Positions 52,101 to 61,865 of a stretch of DNA of 64,000 nt are shown here, in pieces (the stretch's first letter is position 1; each line of letters begins with the position of its first letter). A program made the position numbers and the translations under genes. The stretch comes from Scatophagus argus. Its lineage: Eukaryota; Chordata; Actinopteri; Scatophagidae. Below the pieces are notes generated by a model, which did no database searches, was not told where the DNA came from, and worked only from the letters and a program-made list of their open reading frames with translations. Where the stretch lies: positions 4,541,408 to 4,605,407 of the forward strand of contig NC_058513.1 in assembly GCF_020382885.2 (NCBI RefSeq), read 5' to 3'.

Positions 52101-55100
52101 TTGTCTGCAAACATTAATTTAGCGACCTTATTGAACACCGCCAAGATTGAATATAGATTAAACTGTTCAATCACAAATTAATTCTCTGAGCAGATAAACA
52201 CCAAAATGAAAAACATAATCATTAACAGACTGTTAGTTTTTCTCTCCACTTATACTTCCATTACATTTTCACACCATTTAGCAGATTTTTTTTTTTCACA
52301 AAAAATTATGAAATTTGAGTTAGACTTTAAATGTAAGGTGAGAATAATAGCAGAACCATTACCTGAGCCTGATCATCACACTGTCCACATTGTCCTGAGA
52401 GGATGATGTGGGAAGTGTAACTAATGTGGTGGACAGAGGACAGGGGTACGCAGGATACACATTCCACCATCACAGGAAGCACAGGAGCTTCACACACAGT
52501 CACCTAAGAGAAGAGAAAGAGGTATGGGTGATCAGGGCTTTGTTCAACTGAATTCATTGATGTTCCTAAGGTAAATTTTTCCAGAATTGTAAAAAAAGGT
52601 CTCTCTATTTATTTGCAAAAGACACTTAACATGCATTTGCATAGCTTTTCTCAACTGAACTCCTAAACAAGAAAAAGAACAGTGAACAGCGATAAAGCAT
52701 GCTTTTGAATGAGAATAGAGTAAGACTGTAGGTAATACTCACTGTCTGGTTGACAGAGACAGGTCTTCTCCCTGCTTTGTGTACAGTAAGAGTAAAAACG
52801 TGGACTGTGCCCGGGTGCAGCTGTGTACTGAGTACAGTCATCCTACTGCTGTTACTCCCAATGGGCTGCTTGACCGAATGAGACTCTGTGGAGTTCTGTA
52901 AGTACAAACGCTCAGGTGTTAGTCACACCTACATAGTTCTCAAGCAGGAAGATGACTGCAAAGAATTAATGTTACTGTTTTTGATGTTTTCAAAATGTTG
53001 TATTCATTTCTTATCAAGTACTTCCTGAATTAACAATTATCAATTAATATAGCTTTCACACTGAGGTTACTGAACATCAAGAGGCCTTTACCAATATCAT
53101 GAAGGTCCAGTCATATTGCAGTGTATCATCCACTCCTGGCTCCATGTCTAGGTCTTGGGACTCTGATCCATCCAGGACAAGATCACTGAGGCTTGACCAT
53201 AGTCTGTGTGAGCCTCCCTTGATGACTGCTACCAGCGGGGAGTGTACCACAGAGATGGCAGTTTTTCGTTGGACTTGTAGAGGGGTTCCCTGGAGTGAAA
53301 CAGTGAATACCAGGCAATACTGTCCCACATCAAGATTATGCTTTGGGATAAAGAGAATTGGTAAAGATGCATCTACCCGACCTCCTAGAATGACTTTGTT
53401 TCCAGAGAATTTAGGGTTAGCATTGGTACAATTGGATTCTTTGAGTATCTCCCACAGATATGTAGTTTTGTGAGCAGAGCAGTTAAAATCAACGCTTGCT
53501 TCAAAATAACTTGGTCTTGACCTGAGGATAATAGACTGGTTCTGGACAAGATAAGCTTGTGGACTGTAACACTGGGGCTCCTCGACCTCCAAGTATAGCT
53601 GTGTGGACACATTGCTGACACTGTTGAGAACGTTGACTAAAATACTGTATTTCCCTGAAATACAGTAAGTATGATTGACTGTGCTCAAGTCTGTCACCAG
53701 TTCTTCAGTGGAGTCGCCAAAGTCCCAGAGGAACCTGAGGTTGCTCCCTCCATTCACTTTTGCAGAAAACATGACAGGAAGTCCAGCGAATATTCTTTCC
53801 GAATAACAGAATAACTTGACTTTCTTAACAGGCCACTGAACGATTGCAGTTTCATTTACCACCTTAGAGCAGATTCCATTGCTGGCTAGCACGCTAACAG
53901 ACAATGAACCACTTACTGATGGAGTAAAGATCACTTCTTGTCCTATGAGCAATGTGGGTTCAAACCCCACCATGTGAAATATCCAGCTGTAGTTGACTGG
54001 AAGTCCACTTTGAATTTCCGCCTTGAACCGGATTCCTTTCAGAGCCTCCAGAACAGCAGAACAACAGTTCACAAGTCGCAAACCTTGAATATCCGCATTG
54101 ACCAGAAGACTGGAAGATGCCTCTACAGTACTGACTTGGTTCCAAGCTTTCACTGTGACTAGATGGGTCCCTGCTGGAAGGCTTGATGTGGTGAACTGCC
54201 CTTCGAGAATATCCTGACTATAAATCCAGTCTTTGTTTTGAAATGTTATAACAAATCTTCCATTGCTCCCACTAGAAATTGTTGGAATAAAAGTAACTTG
54301 TTCCTTGGTGCACAAAGAAGTCTTGGTGATGTTCAGCATTAGGTCGTTGATTGCATCCTGGACTATGACACTGTGTGAAACCATCTGCCAATTTATCCCA
54401 TTAGAGACATTCAAAGATATTTCATAGATGCCTGCATGTGGAAAAGAGTACATAAACGTCTGCTTAGTTACATTAAAAAGCCTGCTTTCAGCACCTCTGA
54501 TGTTCCAGTTCCAGTGCAGATCACTACCTTTCTGAGTAAGCCCATGGAGTTGAACCTCAGAACTTGTGGGAACAAAAATTGGATGCATCTTTCCTTCAAT
54601 TTCAAAGTCCACCTCTTGGATTTCTTCCTGAACATTAAACTCTTTGGTGACATTGCTATGATTGAGGACATTCTGAACTAAAACTTCAACCTGACAAAGA
54701 CCCAAAGTTGTAAAAGTGTGGAGAAGAAAGGGTTCATGTGTCAGCAGGGGTGAAAGGTCAGATTTCACATACCAAAGGTAATTTAGGTCTGACCCAGCAA
54801 TAACAGACACAGAGATATTCACTACTTTTCCTAATGCCACAATGTTTGATTGTGTTGCAATGTGTGCACCTGTTACACGCTCTACTGCCTGTAAAAAGAG
54901 AACGGTGGTGGCCTCACCTAACTTGTTAGAAGCTTGCAGATGAATTGAAATGTTGCCAGGAGTTTCAGCTAACGTATGAAAAAGCTCTCCATCAACAGTA
55001 ATTTGTTGGTTTATTCCGTTCTGTGTAGCAAGCCAGTGATAAGTGACATTGGAGCCTTTAGTGACTGAAGCAATAAACAGCAGTTCCTCTTGAGTGGGTA

Positions 55101-58100
55101 CATATTTCATGTTTGTCAGGCTCTGACATTCAATATGAAGACCCTCTAATCTTTCAAAGACCTCAATTAAAATAACTGCCTCCTTTCTACTTACCAAGTT
55201 CTGTGCTATAACCCTAACTTGATATACTCCTTGTTTCAAGAAGATAAATTTGAACTGATTAGTCCCCTGTTTGGTTGAGGTCAAACCGTCCACAGTCCAG
55301 GAGTAGTTGGTGCTACTGACAGCACTACTAACTGCTGAGATAAGAGTTTCCTCTCCTACTACAGCGTAAGGCTGATGGGTGTGAAGTGAAAGTTCTGAAA
55401 CAGGAAGTAAAACATTCACTTTAAGGGCCACAGAATCACGACTAACAGCGTTAAATGCTGTGGCGATGACTGTGAATTGACCCATCGAGGTAAAGACATG
55501 TGACACATTTTGTTTCTGCACCACCGGAGAGCCATCTCCAAAGTCCCACACTACTGATACATTGCTACCAACACAACTAGCAACCCAAAATGATGCTGAT
55601 GTATTGACCGTCAGTGTGTCACTTTGACTATCACATGCCACAGACAGCTTACTTATAGGGTTTTGAATGATAATACTAACATTTGCTCTTTGCTTGCTGA
55701 CCATGTTACTTGCCAAGACTGATACTTCTTCAACACCTTCATCTTTAAAGATTAAACACTTTTGAGTGCCTTCTGTCCTAGCAATGAGACTTGAGGGGCT
55801 GCTAAACCACTGTATTTGGTAACCTGTCATCTGTTTAGGGAAAATTAACACCCTGAAGCACACCTCTTCTCCTATTGCCACTATTTCCTGTGGTGACTGC
55901 ACCGTCATGTTCGTTATTGCTTTTTCGACACAAATAGTTGTATTTAATTTTACAGATGTAACCAAACTAAACACAGTCAGGCTACAGTGAAAAATTCCTT
56001 GACTTTGAAACTTGTGCATGGCTGTTGACTGCCCCTTCACCACAGTTAGGGGTGATCCATCTCCAAACAGCCAATGTAAAGTCAGAGTGGATATGTTTCC
56101 ATTCACCAGAGCAGTAAGCTTTATGTCTCTTCCACTCATGACACATTTTGTAGGGAGAACTCCACTTACAACCAATCTGTAGACCTCTACGCTGATAGAC
56201 TGATGAGCTTGGCTGGCAGAATTCGAGACTGTTACATCTACTGTATAGTTCCCTGGTGACTTATAGATGTGGGATATTGAACCATTTGTAAGGTTTCCTT
56301 CCATGCAACCATCACCAAAGTTAAAAAACCACACGAGACTTGTACCAGTGGTCACTGTAGCTCTGAAATCTGTAGCATAACTTAGTTCACTGGGTCCACT
56401 GCAGCTGACAGTTAATCCAGAGATTTTCTCCATGACTTCCACCATGAGCCAGGTGGTTAGGGCAGATAAGGAGTTGTTTGCACAAACTGTGATGTTATAA
56501 ATCCCTGCAGATTCAAAGGTGTGGCTGATTTTACTGTGGATATCTTGGACAGATTCAGAGCCATCGCCAAAGTCACATGTGTAGGTGACAGCGTCGGTGG
56601 AGGGCTCTGCGAAAGCATCCAGAATGAAGGTCTGTTTGACAAGGGGTACGGGAGGGGAAGAAGAAATGAGGAGGTGATTTAATTGAGGCCGGATGCTTAT
56701 CTTCATGGATGCGTCAGTGTTGTCATATTGGTTGGAGACTTGGACATGAAGTGTGTAGTCACCTGCAAAAAACATATAAGAACATGGATTTCACCTCGAT
56801 AGGCTGAATAGTAAGTACAAACTAAACTATAAACAACACCTTTCACATTATACACAATCATTTGATTATTTGACCCATTGTAGGTAGAAAAACATCAATT
56901 AGCACAGCTTCACTAGCTTTTGTGTGTGTTTACCTGGGACTGAATAGGTATAGTTCACTGAGTTCTCGACATAGACTTGCTTTTCTTCTCTTTCCATAAG
57001 CCCTTCCATGGTCTGACAGGGAGCAGATTGGGTGTGAATCACCTTGCTATTTCCATCTCCAAAATCCCATCTATGTGACAAATATAAATTTATAATAACC
57101 ACACAAAAATCAATTTTACAAGGAGTTAGTCTTTGTTGTAAAATCAAGAGAATACAGTTTGACATCCTGGTAATTTTCACTCAGATGTTTGAGGGCTATT
57201 CTTGAAAAATGCAATGTCTTACATGAAAGTGACTGGCAGGGAGATGTCCACTTTGACCCTGAGGGCGTAGTGGTGTGTAGCATTCACAGCTACAACATTC
57301 CTGAATAGGAACTCTGGCTTAGCCAATGCAGTCATTTCATCGGCATTCAGGAGGATTTGTTGGCTCTGGGAGCTCACTGGGTTGGAAGCTGTTACCTAGC
57401 AGAAAGATAAGCTCTTTTTATTCTTTATTTTATCTCAAAATTTAACTTAGCAATAAATTATGAAGTTGAATTCTTCAGCTTTCAACCACAGAGTCAAATA
57501 AAGTATTTTACCTTGAGCTTATACTTGGCAGGCTTCTTGAACACTACACTGTAAGATTCTCCTTCATGGGCAAACTTCTCCAGGTTGTCAACCACCCACA
57601 TGAATTTTACAGAGGAACCACTCTCCAATTTGGCTATAAATGACTATGATGTAAAAGAAAAAAATCAAAAACTTATCAATATATAACCAAACTCATTTTA
57701 ATTTATATATCTGTCAAAGAAATCTGAACAATGAGTCGTTTTTAGCAGCTTTGAGGTGTAAGCACAAGCAGTGCTTCACTGTCTAAGTGTTCACAAGTGA
57801 TACATTTGACTGGTTGCAGTAGGTGAGTAAGTAATCTCCAAAATTACTGGGATCCCACTTTTTGGGTCATGAATGTACAAAAATCTAATTTCATTCCTTT
57901 GGATAGTTGTTGGGATTTTTCAGTCTGGACTGACCAGCCACTGTCATCGGTAAGGCTAAGGTCGCTAGAAATATTTGGTCAAATAAGCAGGATGTACGTG
58001 TTGTGAAGTCCTTTTTGAATTCTCACCCGTGGGATTTCTATGGGCATCCTCAGGCATCCATGTGGCTCAACACTAAGTCCAGTCACTGCTTCATAACCAC

Positions 58101-61100
58101 AAACCATCAAACTCACACTCTGAGAGCTTACTGCATCCATCACACTGATGTTCAGTGTTTTAACCCCCACTGAAGGCAACACCAGAGTCACAGAGGAGAA
58201 CCAGTCATCACTGGACCGTCTTTCACAGACAGGCCTAGAGCGAGCCACCTCTTCAGGGCAATAGGGAAGGAAGGGGACTCCTGTTTGAAGAACTGGAGCT
58301 GACCACGAGCTCCTGGCTTTCTGGCCAGACAGGACCTTGACAACAATGAGTGTTGGGACATTGATTTGGACATGAATCTGGTTCTTTTCATCTGGCACAG
58401 GATGGATGATATGAAGCCCAAATTTAGATCTCAGATTCTCAGTAGGTCTATTTGTTAGGGTCCAAGTATTTGAGGCTGTAGTTGTCTGTGTGTTGGTGAG
58501 GTCAAAGTTATCATCATGCTCTGTACCTCTGTGAAGATTGTCCATGTACAGCATCCTCAGATCACATACCACCTCATCCACCCACTGGCCTCCTTGGGGA
58601 AGAGAGGTGAGGCCTCCCTCCCACCAGCCTCCCCATGCTGTCCTCCTAAAGGACATGTAACTCTGGCGCCAAGGGGAGTTTAGAGAGGCTTCACTGTTCA
58701 GGCAATGCAGAAATGTTCCAGAGTCACGAGTGTGTTGTATAGCCACAATATCATCAGGGTAGACCATGATCGCTCGATCTGGAAGAAGAACCTGTTAAGA
58801 ATAAACAGGAATATGCGTGACAAATCTATTTTGTATTCAATAGTCATGGGTCCATAAAGGCAGCAGAAGAACTCAAAAACCTGGAACAGAAGTCAGCTCA
58901 CGTTTATAGTTTTCAGTTCAGAGGTAGGGTTTATTCTCAGTGGCATGTCCGCCACCAGGTGGTAGAATGGTGGTAATGCAAGGTATCGAGGAGGTAAAAC
59001 AAAGCCACGCGCCCCTGCTGCAGAGTCGTAAGGGCTGCAGGGACTGGTGGTGTCCACACAGGCCTCCATCAGGTGGCACCAGTACTGACCCATGCTGCAG
59101 CCACCTGTAGTGTTACACAGTGGTAGTGCCGAGCAGCAGCTGAATGGATTAAGGAGAGAGCTGCAACCTGAGGAGGAAAGATGAGATTATTACTGATAGT
59201 ATCAAACAGGAGGTTTCAGAAAAACCTCACAGCAACTATTGCACTGTACCTGGAGGAACCAGGTGGTGGTTGGGATTGCAGTAGGGTCGGAGGATTTGGA
59301 CACGTGCCAGAGAGGACACAGGGCTAGGCTGGACCACGAGTTTTACTGATACCAACTGACCAGCATGACTGAACCACATCCCTGGGAACAGCTGCATCTG
59401 TGGGTGTTGAAGGAGTATAAAAATACGAAAACACACATTTTGAAATTCAGATAAAAAAATGCACTAGACAGTGATGATATGCATTTGTGTCAATTACCAC
59501 CTCTTTAAGCAGGCAAACATATACAGTCATTAAATCAATTGTCAAACTTTTTAGTTTCAACATACTCCCAAGCTCAAATAATCATTGTATGTTCAAAATG
59601 TTTTCATTTTAATTAAGCCATGCATGGTAGTTAATATCAAGTCTAAATTAGTTTAAGCCATTTATCCAGTATTTTTAGCTAACTACCATTACGTTTACCA
59701 TTACCATTACCTTTTTCTATCTGTTGTCTGCTTTTAGCTGGTGATTTAAAGTGTTATTCAACATATTTTGCAAGCTATTAGGCAAGCACAGAAAAAGTGT
59801 AAGTAGCTTCTAAGGGACAAGTGAGGAATAATATAGTCAAAGACACTTGAACAGGCACAAAAAGAGTAACTAACAATTAAGTAATTAGTAATACATGAGT
59901 TGGTACCAGTTTGTGCTATTCAGTGGTTGATTCACAGATTCTCATATTATGATTTATTTATCATTAGTTAACTACTCCTAAGTCTTTTCATGTACCCCGT
60001 GATAACTGCAGAAATATAAATATAAAGTCATACAATTGCCTCTGGTTGGAATCGCTGTTTTTGACCGCTGGTTCCCAACCTTTATATTTTCTGACTCTGT
60101 ACGGCCAACTTGCAACCCCTCGTTAGAGATTTCAAGGTGATTTATTCAAGAAAGGAGTGATGTTCTTTTGTAAGATTGTATTGATGTTTTAGACCTAAAA
60201 ACTTTACTAACCTCCACTGTGAGTTGTCCAATGTCTGGAACATTGGGAATGGGGTGTATCTGAGTCTGAGAATAGATGCCGGTCATGAGAACCAATCCAG
60301 TCAGGTAGCTGTCCACAGATGGTAAAGACTCTGTATGAACAGGGATTACCAAAGATAACATCGTCACAACAAATTTCTTATTGTGTTATACATGAAGGCA
60401 CAATAAAGCTGACCCTGCAAGTTTCACTCTCTATCTCTGGCATCAACACGTGAAGAATGTTTTTCATGTGCCTCTGGGTCTTACCAGTCACTACTTTTTC
60501 ACAGAGGAAGAGGTATCGTCCAGCACACTGAGCTTTCCTCCACTGTCCCCGTGTTCCCAAGGCCATCTGAGTACACAGTCCCTGACTGTCACTGCCTTTG
60601 GCCCACCATGCAGGACTTCTTGACTCCACTACCCCAGCCTGGTCAGACCCTTCTCCCCCTGATCCCTTCAGCCATACCCACACAGTGGTTTTTCTAATCC
60701 AACACAAATATAAAGGGAGAAGGACATATTAACATATTTAAGTATATACAGAGACACTAAAGAAGACATATTTAAAGTCTGTTGTCTGTGCTCACAGTGG
60801 AAAGGAGCTGTGGATGAAATTTTGCAGTTCAAGGCTTTCAGCAGATGCCAGATCTCCTCCCTGAGTGTCTCTGCAGAAATCGTGTGCCTCAGGCCATGAA
60901 GATATCACCTCAGAGAGCCAATAGCATCGCCAGCTAGCCAGGTGGATCCGACTACCTTTTGGACATGGAATGTCCTCTGGAAGGCAAATAACCACAGAGT
61001 CAGTTAGCTGACTGACTTCAAGACCAAGTCATGTTCAGAGAGTCAGTTTGTACAATTAAACTGGTTGGGTTGATAAATCACACAATGAGCTCATTATCAA

Positions 61101-61865
61101 GAGTCACATGAGTTTAACAGGTAGACCCAACAGACATCACAGGGCACATGTTCCACATGTTATTTCACCTGTAATGTTTAATTCTGGGATTATGTTATTA
61201 ATACCCAGTTTACAGTTGTTACACACCTGTTGGTCTCCCTGGGAAATCTGGGCTAAACATATCAGTAGTACAAACAATAATGTGATAGACACCTGACTGA
61301 CTGTTGAAATGTTGCAGAGCCAAAAACCATAAAAGTTTTAAGTGGGCAGAATTACCTTCAGAGAAAACTGTAAGACAATATTTTCAAAGTAATCAAACGC
61401 TACTACACTGAGCCAACCAATTAGCACAGCTGTTAAATTAACATGAGCTGAACTGTGGTGGAGTAGACACATGAAAACAGAAAAAAACAAAATCAACCAT
61501 CTTTTACCCCAAAGTTTATATTTTTCTGACTTAAGTTTTTTTTTTTAAATTGAACAATATGAGAAGGAGTTATAACAATGTCTGATGATGGTCAAAAGCC
61601 AAAAAGTGTGCATGTTGCAAGGGAACCACTAAGTTATCATATGCATTACACATTACCTGCTGCAAACATAACCACCACCACCCCGCTCTTCATTCCACTC
61701 TATTTAACCCACATTATCACTCATTCCAATCGTGGATGATTTTACATACCAGTCAGAAGGCCAAGTTAGTTAGTTAATAATCTTCTGAAACTTCTCACCT
61801 TCAGCTGCAGTGATCAAAACCACACAAAGAATCCACAGTCTCTTCATTTGTGATGCGGCTGTCAT
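36067..61865 (-). CDS. pkd1b: Polycystin-1 (pkd1b-type paralogue), complete, 42 coding exons
   Basis: Forty-two exons with GT/AG borders and consistent phases sum to 12,513 bases, 4170 residues plus stop; human polycystin-1 has about 4300. Domain order: signal peptide (1-22), C-type lectin (about 25-150), Cys-rich LDLa-position block (about 242-330), PKD repeats (about 331-1900), REJ/GAIN region (about 1950-2740) with GPS motif HHL|T near 2725, TM1 then PLAT (about 2795-2920), TM2-3, long cytosolic loop (about 3030-3310), TM4-11 with TOP-like extracellular domain, and C-tail coiled coil near 3950-3985. The whole order matches polycystin-1, not PKD1L1/2/3. Leucine-rich repeats and the WSC domain are absent: a clean signal peptide at the ATG is spliced straight into the lectin. 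Polycystin-1 works as a cleaved adhesion-type receptor and channel subunit with polycystin-2 at cilia and membranes. The b suffix is an inference from the shortened N-terminus and should be tested by phylogeny. Confidence 0.93.
37375..37745 (+). repeat. Third, diverged copy of the same repeat family
   Basis: Contains AATATCCCAAGAATATTTGA, TTTAGTGATCCCCTGAC and two GGTGA(T/C)C...TTTGGTGACC phrases typical of this fish repeat. It lies in pkd1b intron 40 next to the inverted SINE tail. Confidence 0.45.
37865..38045 (-). mobile_element. SINE tail fragment, inverted copy
   Basis: Reverse complement of the 3' half of the SINE family: starts CCATCCATCCATTTTCTATA and runs through GGGCGAGAGGCGGGGTACAC, CCAGTCAATCGCAGGGCCAA and CACCTAGGGGCAATTTAGAG. 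It is in the same orientation as pkd1b, in intron 40 (37191-38169). The rest of that intron, at 37375-37745, resembles another fish repeat. Confidence 0.85.
38170..40187 (-). other. pkd1b: pkd1b exons 35-40: TOP-like domain and channel-type segments
   Basis: Exons 40187-39987, 39591-39417, 39296-39114, 38778-38674, 38579-38445 and 38372-38170. Exons 35-36 cover the extracellular polycystin (TOP) domain (WMIHTLVPHLHQNPTLGL, VTPFLYVHLLLIPSSL). Exons 37-40 encode the remaining membrane helices (LISALLILFGELWS; FQLFLALLSLTTSILQFCFLF; ALTVLLLLLLLLCTHLGHT; GPVYGLLLMGGAIWLLARL). The last helix contains an arginine in LLARLCGAV, in keeping with the non-canonical, charge-obstructed pore helix known for polycystin-1. 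A 72-base intron separates exons 39 and 40 and keeps the frame if retained. Confidence 0.91.
38890..39015. repeat. Candidate DNA-transposon fragment in pkd1b intron 37
   Basis: GAGCTGCAACATTAAAAACA, CTTTTGCTGCCAAAACATCT and CTGTCATGGGAAGGGACAC resemble the terminal part of a common fish DNA transposon. Only a fragment is present. Confidence 0.4.
40188..41453. other. pkd1b: pkd1b intron 34, 1.3 kb
   Basis: AT-rich, no repeats or coding sequence recognised. It is the longest pkd1b intron without an identifiable insertion. Confidence 0.6.
41454..42494 (-). other. pkd1b: pkd1b exons 32-34: TM4-6
   Basis: Exons 42494-42292, 41891-41694 and 41608-41454. Exon 32 encodes two hydrophobic segments (VVYPLVAAVLGACLAVVGLY; FMWLVSAFSAFLTSALLLEPLKV), matching FLASFLGWEPLKVLLEAL in human. 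Exon 33 has RPPCGYGLLQAKEEARKVRAL, equivalent to PPHGFALFLAKEEARKVKRL. Exon 34 starts with TM6 (CVCQLLFLLLLMVNYQD). Intron 32 is only 400 bases and about 290 of them are a SINE that stops 11 bases from the exon 32 donor. Confidence 0.92.
41992..42280 (+). mobile_element. 5'-truncated copy of the same SINE
   Basis: Shares the body and GATG-repeat tail with the copy at 50087-50436 at very high identity over about 280 bases (for example GTGCCTGCGTGGGTTTTCTC, CCCTAGGTGTGA, CGCCTCTCGCCCGTAGTCAG) but lacks the tRNA-like head. It fills most of pkd1b intron 32, antisense to the gene. Confidence 0.87.
42600..43040 (+). repeat. Candidate non-autonomous element in pkd1b intron 31
   Basis: The stretch TCATTTCCTGTTTTATTTTG, GATTGTTTCCACCTGGTTCC, CGTTTCCCTTGTCTTG through TTTAATAAAGGCTGATCTTG resembles a repeat I know from other fish genomes. 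It carries an AATAAA near its end. No target duplication was found. Intron 31 spans 42495-43659; the remainder is featureless. Confidence 0.5.
43660..45745 (-). other. pkd1b: pkd1b exons 26-31: TM2-3 and long cytosolic loop
   Basis: Exons 45745-45535, 45364-45241, 44894-44751, 44658-44259, 44052-43938 and 43847-43660. Exon 26 has HLWLSLWERPAHSRFTRGQR, the conserved HIWLSIWDRPPRSRFTR block, then TM2 ending LALGALWYGAVG. Exon 27 encodes TM3 (VAVGMTVAVLVFPLQCFLCF). Exons 28-31 encode a Ser/Pro/acidic-rich cytosolic loop with a strongly charged stretch (NSDSGRDSPRDSS). The loop is poorly conserved, so its boundaries rest on splice phase rather than homology. The exon 30 donor is GTAGGG, non-consensus but usable. 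Confidence 0.85.
46143..46968 (-). other. pkd1b: pkd1b exons 23-25: first membrane segment and PLAT domain
   Basis: Exons 46968-46773, 46661-46494 and 46283-46143. Exon 23 starts at SGGPVQNM; the acceptor at 46969 follows a pyrimidine-rich tract and is the only nearby AG that keeps phase. TM1 is VVGIVCAVLVLIHLLVALIA, followed by the conserved HKLDHLDNLR hinge. The PLAT/LH2 beta-sandwich runs from YHYRVLVKTGWRRGAG through TTAHVGISLYGVNKSGSRH, IWKICIWHDNTGLDPSWYVQ and FFLLEDWLSVE. PLAT domains bind lipids and proteins at the inner membrane face. A 17-base T run sits in the intron at 46458-46474. Confidence 0.93.
47113..47613 (-). other. pkd1b: pkd1b exons 21-22: GAIN domain and GPS autocleavage motif
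   Basis: Exons 47613-47460 and 47368-47113. Exon 22 encodes SLCQYYSVKHRRWSSEGLQP and CLTHHLTMFGASLF, matching human LCQYFSEEDMVWRTEGLLP and CLTRHLTAFGASLF. Autoproteolysis in this family occurs at HL|T, which is intact here, so cleavage into N- and C-terminal fragments is expected. The two GPS cysteines and the tryptophan are present. The 1.4-kb intron just upstream (47614-49030) has a stretch at 48180-48720 that resembles an old interspersed repeat. Confidence 0.92.
48180..48720. repeat. Candidate old interspersed repeat in pkd1b intron 20
   Basis: Phrases such as GCAGCTGAAGAGACATATTT, TGTTGCTCTGCGTCTGCTGG and ACAGCCTGTTCCCACTGACC recall a dispersed fish repeat. Within-window copies are not evident, so this rests on recall only. 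Confidence 0.35.
49031..52895 (-). other. pkd1b: pkd1b exons 12-20: REJ and GAIN-proximal region
   Basis: Exons 52895-52743, 52503-52363, 52029-51747, 51584-51482, 51338-51210, 51055-50905, 50765-50628, 50002-49858 and 49750-49031. They carry the receptor-for-egg-jelly module (GTVHVFTLTVHKAGRRPVS, PPHGGLCDLIPEPDIRLLET, RKEIRKNVTQVLASLPV, LVCENCHEKVLEVVGKM). Human polycystin-1 has HIRKNITETLVSL and LVCRSCLKQTLHKLEAM at the same places. Exon 20 (720 bases) covers the stalk region that is very weakly conserved in this family. The exon 19 donor (G|GTGTTAATG) is weak but required by phase. A full-length SINE lies in the intron at 50003-50627. A TA-repeat lies at 51431-51454. Confidence 0.88.
50087..50436 (+). 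mobile_element. Full-length tRNA-headed SINE with target duplication
   Basis: Begins GGGTGGCACGGTGGTGCAGT, a tRNA-like head with box-A-type sequence (GTGGTTAGCACTG). It continues through GTTTGCATGTTCTCCCTGTG, CTCTAAATTGCCCCTAGGTG and GTCAGCTGGGATAGGCTCC, and ends in GGATGGATGG units. It is flanked by an exact 10-bp repeat TGTAAAAGGA (50077-50086 and 50437-50446). The body matches a repeat that is very abundant in teleosts. It is antisense to pkd1b, inside its intron 18. Confidence 0.88.
53092..57070 (-). other. pkd1b: pkd1b exons 10-11: PKD repeat array with 3.67-kb exon
   Basis: Exon 10 is 57070-56934 (IWDFGDGNSK). Exon 11 is 56762-53092, 3671 bases uninterrupted, equivalent to the giant exon 15 of mammalian PKD1. 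It encodes about 13 tandem immunoglobulin-like PKD repeats with degenerate WDFGDGS cores: CDFGDGSE, FNFGDGC, LFGDGSP, WDFGDGSP, WDFGDSTE. Repeat ends are marked by HxF/Y...G.Y.V.V.A.N motifs, with many N-glycosylation sequons. Towards the 3' end comes the conserved pre-REJ segment VIKGGSHRLWSSLSDLVLDG, which aligns with IIEGGSYRVW...LVLDG of human polycystin-1. PKD repeats are thought to unfold under force and mediate adhesion. The absence of stop codons over 3.7 kb shows purifying selection. Confidence 0.93.
57223..60330 (-). other. pkd1b: pkd1b exons 4-9: Cys-rich block and first PKD-like region
   Basis: Exons 60330-60212, 59397-59250, 59167-58902, 58791-58027, 57643-57512 and 57395-57223. 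Exon 6 is rich in cysteine (FSCCSALPLC, GGCSMGQYWCHLMEACVD) and sits where mammalian polycystin-1 has its LDL-A-like module. Exon 7 starts at VLLPDRAIMVYPDDIVAIQH, matching the conserved FPGDIIALQH position. Exons 8-9 encode beta-rich PKD-type sequence (VKFMWVVDNLEKF, VTASNPVSSQSQQ). Intron 4 (59398-60211) carries a GGTTCCCAACCTTTAT phrase near 60070 that resembles the end of hAT-type elements. The other introns hold nothing recognised. Confidence 0.86.
60485..61865 (-). other. pkd1b: pkd1b exons 1-3: signal peptide and C-type lectin domain
   Basis: Exons 61865-61799, 60976-60796 and 60693-60485. Exon 1 encodes MTAASQMKRLWILCVVLITA, a textbook signal peptide with a basic n-region and hydrophobic core. 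Exons 2-3 encode a C-type lectin fold: CPKGSRIHLASWRCYW, WPEAHDFCRDTQGGDLASAES, then the closing W...C...LFLCEK. The loop that binds calcium and sugar in classical lectins lacks an obvious EPN or QPD motif, so sugar binding is uncertain. In mammalian polycystin-1 this lectin follows LRR, WSC and one PKD repeat; here it is first. Intron 1 (60977-61798) is 0.8 kb and shows nothing else. Confidence 0.9.

Noticed and set aside
36067..61865. Assignment to PKD1L1, PKD1L2 or PKD1L3
   Set aside because: Those lack this combination: a long PKD array with a giant exon, the EPQDYEMVE and FEGM signatures, and the C-terminal coiled coil. All are typical of polycystin-1 itself.
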